Positions 28,381 through 35,139 of a DNA stretch of 64,000 nt are shown here, piece by piece. Every line of letters starts with the position of its first letter. Positions within the stretch are counted from its first letter, which is position 1. The notes under the pieces are model-generated. The model did no database searches. It was not told the DNA's origin and saw only the letters and a program-made list of their open reading frames with translations. Origin of the DNA: Nitratidesulfovibrio sp. (lineage in GTDB: Bacteria > Desulfobacterota > Desulfovibrionia > Desulfovibrionales > Desulfovibrionaceae); assembly GCF_040373385.1 (NCBI RefSeq), contig NZ_JBDXXH010000002.1, forward strand, positions 248,001 through 312,000, written 5' to 3'. The position numbers were made by a program, and so were the translations under genes.

Positions 28381-28410
28381 GCGTGTGCGTATGATTTGGA
28401 TTCCGGAAGG

Positions 28411-28734
28411 TTACGAGCCGCAGCTGCCAGCGCTGCCGCAGCCGCCGCAACTGCTGCTGCCGCCGCCGAGCGGCTTGCCGGATTCCACCGAGAATCCCAT
28501 GTAGCTGATGTCGATGCGGATGGATTCCGCCATGGTCAGAAGTTCGGTGTTCACGCAGAAGGTGAAGCCGCCTTCCTCGAAGACTTTGTCGGTATCGTTA
28601 GGCTCATCCAGAGCCAGGGCCAGTCGGGGACCGCTTCAGCCGCCGGGGGCAAGGTAGACCCGGATGGGGTTCTTCTGCTTGTCCGCAAAGTAGGCATCAA
28701 GCTCTTTGCGGGCGTTTTCGGTGAGTTCGAACAT
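28411..28734 (-). CDS. HesB/IscA-like selenoprotein (in-frame UGA at codon 33)
   Basis: Read through a TGA at 28636-28638, this is a 107-residue protein: MFELTENARKELDAYFADKQ, then PIRVYLAPGG-U-SGPRLALAL, then an FTFCVNTELL segment and a tail rich in Gly, Ser and Cys (SSSCGGCGSAGSCGS). The UGA falls exactly where IscA/HesB/ErpA proteins have their first conserved cysteine, and homology continues on both sides, so selenocysteine is much more likely than a nonsense mutation. HesB-like selenoproteins are a known family in anaerobes. IscA-type proteins carry or deliver Fe-S clusters or iron. GGAGG lies four bases before the ATG. The SECIS hairpin expected just after the UGA was not verified. Confidence 0.88.
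28636..28638 (-). other. Predicted selenocysteine codon (UGA)
   Basis: The reverse-strand TGA lies between GGC GGC and AGC GGT CCC. Flanking residues APGG and SGPRL match the cluster-ligand loop of HesB proteins. Reading it as Sec gives a complete protein with its own ribosome site and terminator. Confidence 0.85.
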
Positions 28735-28881
28735 GTGTCCTCCACTGTTGGATGTACGGAGAGCAACAAGTACGTACCCAAGGGTGGTTTGTCAATGCAT
28801 CGACCGCACTGCCATAGCGGTTGTCTATGGGTTGCGGGGCGGCAACGCAAAGGACGACGTGGAGGGGACACGACAAAAGAG

Positions 28882-28907
28882 AGGGTGCGCAGTGTGCAAC
28901 CCTCTGA
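28882..28907 (-). terminator. Terminator for the HesB-like Ser paralogue
   Basis: AGAGGGT (28882-28888) pairs with ACCCTCT (28901-28907). On the reverse strand the hairpin is followed by CTTTTG. It separates the two HesB-like genes into different transcripts. Confidence 0.7.
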
Positions 28908-28977
28908 ATTTGCTATCATAGGCGGGTGGGGTGTGCCGAGAGGCACGGGATTGCCGGATGCCGTGAGCGGACCGGCC

Positions 28978-29271
28978 TCAGGAAGCTGCGGACGTGCGCG
29001 CGCTGAGGGGGCGTTCGGAAACCACCTCGAACCCGGCGTTGCGCGCCCGGATGCGCACGGCGCCCACCTGCTGGGCCAGCCGCTGGCTGATGCAGAAGGT
29101 GAAGCCGTCCACCTGCACGACATGGTCGCGCCCGGTGGGTTGGTCGGGGCCCAGCACGAGGTGCGGTCCCCGGCTGCCGCGCGGCGAAACGTAGATGCGG
29201 ATAGGGCTTTGGGGGTTTTCCGAAAAGTACTCTTCCAGAATGCCCCGCGCGTCGTGTTCAAGGGTGATCAT
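28978..29271 (-). CDS. HesB/IscA-like paralogue with Ser replacing the ligand Cys/Sec
   Basis: 97 residues, clearly related to the selenoprotein downstream: MITLEHDARGILEEYFSENP, then PIRIYVSPRGSRGPHLVLG. Position 33 (Ser) aligns with the selenocysteine of the neighbour. The FTFC segment is kept (DGFTFCISQRL), but the cysteine-rich tail is gone. With at most one conserved cysteine it probably cannot bind a cluster in the usual way and may have a scaffold or regulatory role. A weak AAGGAA precedes the ATG. The pair looks like a tandem duplication followed by divergence. Confidence 0.82.
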   Translation of the reverse strand: MITLEHDARGILEEYFSENPQSPIRIYVSPRGSRGPHLVLGPDQPTGRDHVVQVDGFTFCISQRLAQQVGAVRIRARNAGFEVVSERPLSARTSAAS

Positions 29272-29494
29272 GTCCGTTTCCTTGCGGCCTGTGGCGACGT
29301 TCGGCCAAACCCTACCGCAGAACTGGTGAAAAGGCCAACCGAATGACCGCGCAATGACCGTGCGGCGTCAATCGTGAGGCGTAGCGGCGGCCATCCGCAG
29401 TCCGTTCCCACCAGGCCGGAGACGGTTTGCCAAGCGGCCGGAAACCGGTTACCAACGAAGATAGCTACGAATTCCCACCGGACGGGTGAACCCG

Positions 29495-30028
29495 ATGGAA
29501 CAGACCATTCTGCTGACCGAAGAGGAAATGCGCCGGGCGCTGGAACGTCTGGCCTATCAGGTGCTGGAACGCCACGGTGACTGCGCGGGACTTGTGCTCG
29601 TGGGCATCCAGCGGCGCGGGGCCGACATCGCGGCCCGCCTGGGGCGCATCATTGCCGAGCGCCTTGGCTGCGCGCTGCCCTCGGGCGCGCTGGACATCAA
29701 CCTGTACCGTGACGACTGGACAACCCTGTCCACCAAGCCCGCCATCGGTCCGTCGGACATTCCCGTGGACCTGGACGGGCGCGACGTGCTGCTGGTGGAC
29801 GATGTGCTGTTCACCGGGCGCACCATCCGCGCCGCGCTGGAGGCGCTGCTGGACTATGGCAGGCCCCGCCGCGTGGAACTGCTGGTGCTGGTGGACCGTG
29901 GGCACCGCGAACTGCCCATTCACGCCGACTTCGTGGGCCGCACCGTGAACACGGGCCGCAACGAGCAGGTGGACGTGCTGCTGCGCGAGCGCGACGGGCG
30001 GGACGAGGTATTGTTGTCCGTTCGCTAG
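29495..30028 (+). CDS. pyrR: PyrR bifunctional pyrimidine regulator / uracil phosphoribosyltransferase
   Basis: 177 residues. The PRPP-binding motif VLLVDDVLFTGRTIRAAL is diagnostic of PyrR. Other family parts visible are LVGIQRRGADIAARL, LDINLYRDDW and LVDRGHRELPIHADFVGR. PyrR binds UMP and pyr mRNA to control attenuation and has UPRT activity; no pyr genes are in this window, so here it may act mainly as an enzyme or in trans. An in-frame GTG at 29486 is an alternative start. Confidence 0.93.
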   Translation: MEQTILLTEEEMRRALERLAYQVLERHGDCAGLVLVGIQRRGADIAARLGRIIAERLGCALPSGALDINLYRDDWTTLSTKPAIGPSDIPVDLDGRDVLLVDDVLFTGRTIRAALEALLDYGRPRRVELLVLVDRGHRELPIHADFVGRTVNTGRNEQVDVLLRERDGRDEVLLSVR

Positions 30029-30076
30029 GGCGCTGAATTTTTGCGATTTCTCGCCATCATTGCATGGTGCGTGAAA

Positions 30077-30111
30077 AACGGGGCGATGCCGTGATGCGGC
30101 GTCGCCCCGTT
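30077..30111. terminator. Bidirectional terminator between pyrR and the flippase-like gene
   Basis: AACGGGGCGA (30077-30086) pairs perfectly with TCGCCCCGTT (30102-30111), with T- and A-rich flanks on both sides, between converging genes. Confidence 0.85.
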
Positions 30112-30141
30112 ATCATTTGTGCGGAAAAAGTGCGTGATGTG

Positions 30142-31878
30142 CTAGTCGTTTCCGGGCTTGTCTATCTGATCGGGCTGGCTGGCCTGCCCCGGCTTCTTGC
30201 GGCGCAGGGCGTTTTCGCGAATGCGCTGGGCCGCGCGGTAGATGCGCCGGAACCGTTCGCGCCGTGCCGCCGTGAACTCGCCAAGCCGTCCGTGCAGCGG
30301 AAAGGCCAGCCGTCGCACCAGAAACACCGCCAGCACCACGGCAATGCCGCCAAAGGCACGCAGCAGGCGGGCGGCATCGTTGTCCGCCGCAAAGGTCCAC
30401 CACAGGTCGTGGGTGTAGGGCAAGTGCCCGTGCACGAACAGCCCCACCACCAGGGTACAGCCCACCACCAGCAGCACGGCAACCAGCCAGCGCACGGTAA
30501 AACGTTCGCGCAGCAGCGAGGTGCGGCGGAAGAAGCGCCGACGTGTCGCGCACAGGGCGGCCAGCACCAGCGCCAGCAGGATGGCCTCCTGCCAGTCCAG
30601 CCCCTTCAGCACGCTGCATCCGATGCCCAGCACCACCAGCGCCGTCACCAGCCGCCATGCCGAGGCAAGGCGGCGTTGCAGCCCGCGCGAAAGCAGCAGC
30701 AGTCCCACGCCCGCCACTCCGCTCAGGAAGTGGGCCGCCTCCATGGCCGCCAGCGGCACGGTGGCCGTCAGCACGGCGCGGCTGTCGACCGCCACGGGGA
30801 TGGCGCTGGAAAAGAGCAGGATCAGCCCGGCCGCAAAGGCGAGATAGGCCATCAGGGTATGGGCCAGCGCGTCGTTCCAGCGGCCTGCCTCGTCCAGTAT
30901 CCGCTCCGCCTCGTGGCGGCGCAGGTGCAGTTCGTGGCCGCCCAGCAGCACGGCGGCAAACAGCAGCGGCAGCAGGTAGTAGATGAACCGGAAGCAGATC
31001 AGCGCGGCAATGACCGTCTGCGGCGAATGGGTGTGCGACAGGCTGAGGATGACCAGTTCGAACACGCCCGCGCCGCCGGGCACGTGGCTGAGCACCACGG
31101 CCACGATGGCCATCAGGTACACGGAAAGAAACTGGATGAAGTCCAGCCCGAGGTCGGCGGGCATCAGCACGTACAGGCAGGCCGCCGCCACCACCAGGTC
31201 CAGCCCGGCCACCAGGGTCTGCATGATGGCCAGCCGGAAGGGCGGCAGCGCGAATTCCTTGCCCATGACGCGGATAGGGTGCTTCGCCACCAGCGTCAGG
31301 ATATGGTAGCCGACGGTCAGCGCCAGCAGCACCACGCCCAGCAGGCGCACGTCGCGCATGGGTATGTCGAGCGATTCGGGCACCGGCAGCGGCTGGATGA
31401 TGAACACGGCCCCGGCAACGCCCAGCGCACCCACCCAGAAGGTGATGGCCAGCATGATCACCAGGCGCACCACATCCACCACCGAAAAGCCCCAGGCTGA
31501 ATAGAACCGGTAGCGCACCGAACTGCCGCCCAGCAGCGCCCCGAAGTTGTAGCTGGTCACGCAGCCCACGAACGAGACAAGGGCGGTGCGGGCCAGGGAC
31601 AGCGGCTTGTTGATGGCGCGCAGGGCCAGTGCGTCGTACCCCACCAGCACCAGATAGTTGAACACCATCAGCACCATGGAGAGCGCGATGCTGCTCATGG
31701 GCATCTGGCGCATGCTTTCGCGGATTTCGTCGATGTGGTATTTGCTGACTTCGTTGTACAGCAGCCACACGGCTCCACAGAAAACGGCGAACACCGCAAC
31801 CTTGCCCAGCGAGCGCAGGTGCTTCTTCCACGGTGGGGAATGTTTGGGGGCGGCGGATACGACGTCTGTGTGCTTCAT
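30142..31878 (-). CDS. Lysylphosphatidylglycerol synthase TM-domain (UPF0104/YbhN-like) membrane protein
   Basis: 578 residues with about 14 hydrophobic segments and basic ends. It matches the N-terminal flippase half of MprF (UPF0104): FNYLVLVGYDALALRAI, SYNFGALLGGSSVRYRFYSA and LSHVPGGAGVFELVILSL. The C-terminal aminoacyl-transferase domain (DUF2156) of full MprF is absent. It is longer than minimal UPF0104 proteins (about 320), with extra C-terminal membrane segments like the central part of MprF. It is probably involved in lipid translocation; substrate unknown. The ribosome site is weak. Confidence 0.85.
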   Translation of the reverse strand: MKHTDVVSAAPKHSPPWKKHLRSLGKVAVFAVFCGAVWLLYNEVSKYHIDEIRESMRQMPMSSIALSMVLMVFNYLVLVGYDALALRAINKPLSLARTALVSFVGCVTSYNFGALLGGSSVRYRFYSAWGFSVVDVVRLVIMLAITFWVGALGVAGAVFIIQPLPVPESLDIPMRDVRLLGVVLLALTVGYHILTLVAKHPIRVMGKEFALPPFRLAIMQTLVAGLDLVVAAACLYVLMPADLGLDFIQFLSVYLMAIVAVVLSHVPGGAGVFELVILSLSHTHSPQTVIAALICFRFIYYLLPLLFAAVLLGGHELHLRRHEAERILDEAGRWNDALAHTLMAYLAFAAGLILLFSSAIPVAVDSRAVLTATVPLAAMEAAHFLSGVAGVGLLLLSRGLQRRLASAWRLVTALVVLGIGCSVLKGLDWQEAILLALVLAALCATRRRFFRRTSLLRERFTVRWLVAVLLVVGCTLVVGLFVHGHLPYTHDLWWTFAADNDAARLLRAFGGIAVVLAVFLVRRLAFPLHGRLGEFTAARRERFRRIYRAAQRIRENALRRKKPGQASQPDQIDKPGND

Positions 31879-32676
31879 GCGGAGATGGTGCCGTCAGGGA
31901 TGAAAGTGTTTACGTGTGCCGCGTTGCCACACCTGTCGGCGCGGCGGAACGCAGCCTACACTGGAGACTCGGTTACGGCAAGGCGGTGAAGCATGAATTC
32001 CCGCGCGGGGCATGTCGTTGCCGCCGGGATCGCGTGCCGTGGATGCGGTTTTGCGCACGGCACGTGCGACCGGTCATGCGGGGCTGGCGGCGGGGACGGG
32101 TTTTGCATGCGCTTCGGGCGTTGTCGGGCTCTCCCTGCGGGGTCGTGCCGCGCCGCAACCGCCATGCCGCATGGCGCGCGGCACGGCGGGTGGGGCGGGT
32201 GGCGTTGCGGCTGGTCCCTGTTCCCCCTGTTTCAGTTGCGGGCGATGTTTCTTGTGTTTCACGGCTGCGGGAAACGTTATTCGCGCTGCCTATCCATGGG
32301 CGGTGAATGAATATTTTCTCCTGTCGCATGGGTGTGTTGTGCCATGAAGTCCGTTTCGTAGCATTTCTGTCACTTGAACACGTTTCAGCCGTGCAGTAGA
32401 AGAGCGTGCCGCAGGGGGACTGTGCCCCGGCTGTATGGCGCTTTGCATTGTGCGGGGCGCCCGTTTGGCGTGTCCGCAGCCGTAGTGCGGGCAGGCGCGT
32501 GTCGCATTCGGCAAGGGGTTGTCCGGGGCGTCGCGCCGGTACCTTTTCATGCCGCATCATGCCGCATCATGCCGCCGCAGTGTGCCGGTGCGCGATGCAG
32601 GGCGGGGGGCCCTTGACGGCGCGGGGATGGTGACACGCATCACCACCCGGCCTGCCGCGCGGGCCGAAGGAAGGAT
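31879..32676. other. Long gap without a supported gene
   Basis: Nearly 800 bases between divergent genes. Several open frames exist on both strands, but all are Arg/Cys/Gly-rich artefacts of high GC with no ribosome site or motif. A 10-base unit CATGCCGCAT is repeated with variation near 32549-32575. Promoters for both flanking genes must be here; none is clear. A small RNA cannot be excluded. Confidence 0.45.
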
Positions 32677-33966
32677 ATGGACGCAGTGAGTCCGGGGCAG
32701 GAGATGTACCGCTGGATGGCGGACCTCTTTCCCCTTTGCAGGAGCCTTACCGGTGACGGGGTGCGCAGGACGTTGGGCTACCTTGGCGATTTGCTGCCGG
32801 GCCTGCGCCTGCATGAGGTGCCTAGCGGCACGCAGTGTTTCGACTGGACCGTGCCGGACGAGTGGAACATCCGCGATGCCTGGGTGGCCGACATGCAGGG
32901 CAACCGGCTGATCGACTTCAAGGTCAGCAACCTGCACGTGGTGGGCTATTCCGAGCCGGTGGACACCGTGGTGACCCGCGAGGAACTGGACGCCCGGCTC
33001 TACTCGCTGCCCGACCAGCCGGACGCCATACCCTACGTCACCTCGTACTACAAGCGCACGTGGGGCTTCTGCATCGCGCATGACAAGCGCGAGGCGCTTG
33101 GCCCCGGCCCGTTCCGGGTGGTGATAGATTCCACCCTGGCCCCCGGCCACATGACCTGCGCCGACCTGTTCCTGCCTGGCCGTTCGGAAAAGACGGTGGT
33201 GCTGTCCACCTACGTCTGCCACCCTTCCATGGCCAACAACGAGCTTTCCGGCCCGGTGCTGCAAACGGCCATGGCCCGCCACCTGATGCAGCGCGACCAC
33301 GAACTGTCGTACCTGCTGGTGTTCGTGCCGGAAACCATCGGCACCATCTGGTACCTCAGCCAGCATCTGGCCGAGATGCAGCGCAACGTGGTGGCCGGTT
33401 TCGTGCTGAGTTGCACCGGCGATGACCGGGGGTGGTCGTACCTGCCCTCGCGCAACGGCAACACCTTGGCCGACCGCACCCTGCTGCACGTGCTGGGCGC
33501 CTACCACCCCGATTTCAAGCGCTACACCTTTCTGGACCGGGCCAGCGACGAGCGCCAGTACAACAGCCCCGGCGTGGACCTGCCCATCATCCCCTTTGCG
33601 CGCAGCCTGTACCGGCACTATCCGGAGTACCACACCTCGCTGGACGACCTTTCCGTGGTGTCTCCGGCGGGGCTGGACAACTCGTTCACCACGCTGGCGC
33701 GCTGCCTGGAGATCATCGAGAACAACCGCACCTGGCGCGCCACCTGCCTGTGCGAACCGCAGTTGGGCAAGCGCGGCCTGTACCCCACCACATCCATGAA
33801 GAACGGGTACTGCAACAAGGTGAACATCATCATCGACTACCTGGCTTACGCCGACGGCACGCTGGACCTGGTGCAGATTGCCGACCGCATCGGCGTGCCC
33901 GCCGACGAGTGCATCCCCGTGGTGCGCGAACTGGTGGCGGCGGGCGTGCTGGCCCCGGTGGAGTAG
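32677..33966 (+). CDS. DUF4910 / DUF2172 aminopeptidase-like protein
   Basis: 429 residues. DUF4910 proteins join a DUF2172 part to an M28-like aminopeptidase core and often sit in polysaccharide loci. Visible here are FPLCRSLTGDGVRRTL, the DEWNIRDAW segment, TYVCHPSMANNELSGP (likely metal ligands His and Asn/Glu), the LVFVPETIGTIWYLS stretch and a PEYHTSLDDLS segment, followed by a winged-helix-like C-terminus (QIADRIGVPADECIPVVREL). Cytoplasmic; substrate unknown. GAAGGAAGGAT precedes the ATG. It stands alone. Confidence 0.85.
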   Translation: MDAVSPGQEMYRWMADLFPLCRSLTGDGVRRTLGYLGDLLPGLRLHEVPSGTQCFDWTVPDEWNIRDAWVADMQGNRLIDFKVSNLHVVGYSEPVDTVVTREELDARLYSLPDQPDAIPYVTSYYKRTWGFCIAHDKREALGPGPFRVVIDSTLAPGHMTCADLFLPGRSEKTVVLSTYVCHPSMANNELSGPVLQTAMARHLMQRDHELSYLLVFVPETIGTIWYLSQHLAEMQRNVVAGFVLSCTGDDRGWSYLPSRNGNTLADRTLLHVLGAYHPDFKRYTFLDRASDERQYNSPGVDLPIIPFARSLYRHYPEYHTSLDDLSVVSPAGLDNSFTTLARCLEIIENNRTWRATCLCEPQLGKRGLYPTTSMKNGYCNKVNIIIDYLAYADGTLDLVQIADRIGVPADECIPVVRELVAAGVLAPVE

Positions 33967-34120
33967 AAGGGGCGTTGTGCGGGGTAAAGTACGACTGGGG
34001 ACGGCGGAGTAGGGCGCAGGCAGGAAGGCAAGTGCCGGGTATCTGTATGCGGCGGCGATTGCGATGCTCCCTCGCGCGCAACCCTCAAGCGCGCCCGTAA
34101 CAGCCATTGATTGCCATGAA

Positions 34121-34151
34121 CAAGGCCCCCGGTGTGATGTCGGGGGCCTTG
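34121..34151. terminator. Bidirectional terminator
   Basis: CAAGGCCCCCG (34121-34131) pairs perfectly with CGGGGGCCTTG (34141-34151) between the converging DUF4910 gene and the hypothetical gene at 34179-34667. Confidence 0.75.
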
Positions 34152-34178
34152 TGCGTGTTGCGGGGAGAATTCGGGCGA

Positions 34179-34667
34179 TCAGTCCAGTTCTTCGTCTTCC
34201 ATGTCTTCGCCAAAGCCGTGGTAGTCGGCAAGGCGGCGCGCCTTTTTCAGGGCTTCCGCGCATTCCTTGGCGATGGCCTGAATGCCCTTGGCGGAAACGG
34301 CATCGGGCTTGGGGGCTTCGGCCTGTTGTGCGCCGTCATCCTGAGCCGCGCCATCAGCTTGACCCGCGCCAGCGGTGCTCATGGCGTTGGCGCGCATGGC
34401 GTCGGTGAAAATCCAGACACGGTTGGTGAGGTAGCGGCTGTCGCCTGCCGTCCATGCGGCGCTGCCGCTCTTGCACGCGGCGGGAATGATGCCGCGCGTG
34501 CCCGGCCTGTCCGTGAAGCACTGGACGTACAGGCTGTAGTCCGCCTCTCGCCGCACCTCCACGAAGGCGCACAGGGCGTGCTCGTCCTCTTTGTCCATGC
34601 CCTTGGAGGTGGTGGGAATGGCCCCTTCTTCAAGAAGGTCGTGCGGTGCGATGTGGAAGACGTTCAT
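34179..34667 (-). CDS. Hypothetical acidic protein
   Basis: 162 residues from MNVFHIAPHDLLEEGAIPTT, chosen because CCGGAG lies six bases ahead; a further in-frame ATG upstream adds 13 residues without support. The N-terminal 90 residues look folded (alpha/beta). An Ala/Gln/Asp-rich linker follows (about 95-120), then a charged helix and an acidic end (GEDMEDEELD). Soluble, no signal peptide. I do not recognise a family. Confidence 0.7.
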   Translation of the reverse strand: MNVFHIAPHDLLEEGAIPTTSKGMDKEDEHALCAFVEVRREADYSLYVQCFTDRPGTRGIIPAACKSGSAAWTAGDSRYLTNRVWIFTDAMRANAMSTAGAGQADGAAQDDGAQQAEAPKPDAVSAKGIQAIAKECAEALKKARRLADYHGFGEDMEDEELD

Positions 34668-34744
34668 GCTGGCTCCGGCTGGTATTTCTGGTGGAGAAGG
34701 ACGCAAGTGTCCTCGCTCCCACTGGCTGGCATCATAACGAAAGA

Positions 34745-34771
34745 AGGGGCCGGACTGTGTCCAACCCCTTG
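34745..34771 (-). terminator. Terminator of tRNA-Ser
   Basis: On the reverse strand AAGGGGTTGGAC pairs with GTCCGGCCCCTT (with two T-G wobbles) just after the tRNA 3' end, followed by CTTTCG. Confidence 0.65.
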
Positions 34772-34777
34772 AAATAT

Positions 34778-34870
34778 GGCGGAGAGGGTGGGATTCGAAC
34801 CCACGTACCGGCTACTAACCGATAACTCGATTTCGAGTCGAGCGCGTTACGGCCACTTCGCTACCTCTCC
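34778..34870 (-). tRNA. tRNA-Ser(CGA)
   Basis: 93 bases including an encoded CCA. The acceptor stem GGAGAGG/CCTCTCC, the anticodon loop CTCGAAA (anticodon CGA) on a five-base stem, the long class II variable arm (TATCGGTTAGTAGCCGGTA) and a GGTTCGAATCC T arm are all visible on the reverse strand. Confidence 0.96.
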
Positions 34871-35012
34871 GCGTTGCCAACCGGGGCTTGCCCGTGGCGG
34901 AGTGACCTTTTAGGAAATTTCGGAAAGGAAAGCAAGCCCCCAGTGGGAGGGGAATGGGTGCGTGCTGCTTCGGCGGTAGGGATAGTTCTTGAGGCTTCGC
35001 ACCTGCCTCGTT

Positions 35013-35059
35013 ATGATATCATTTGGATTCAAACAGCATGTGCATTCACTCTTTATAAT
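35013..35059 (+). promoter_or_regulatory. Palindrome and -10 box upstream of the GHKL gene
   Basis: A perfect 10-base palindrome ATGATATCAT lies at 35013-35022 and a consensus TATAAT at 35054-35059, about 80 bases before the start codon. No good -35 box is seen at the expected distance. AT-richness begins here, in sharp contrast to the GC-rich DNA around the tRNA. Confidence 0.4.
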
Positions 35060-35139
35060 TGTGGGACCCCGCGCGGTTAGCGGGTAAAAATTGGCATTTA
35101 GCCGGATCGTTGCTCAACGACTAACAAAATGGGGCGCAG

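Noticed and set aside
28636..28638. The TGA as a nonsense mutation (pseudogene)
   Set aside because: Homology continues intact after it, the position is the ligand Cys, and the gene keeps its ribosome site and terminator; selenocysteine explains this better.
28551..29261. A 236-codon reverse-strand frame spanning both HesB-like genes
   Set aside because: It is out of frame with both; reading the UGA at 28636 as selenocysteine gives a proper protein instead.
31993..32310. 105-codon Cys/Gly-rich open frame
   Set aside because: No ribosome site, no family resemblance, composition follows the GC skew of the gap.
34778..35139. Integrase-type attachment site at tRNA-Ser
   Set aside because: The foreign gene lies on the 5' side of the tRNA and no copy of the tRNA 3' end is found at the far edge of the islet.
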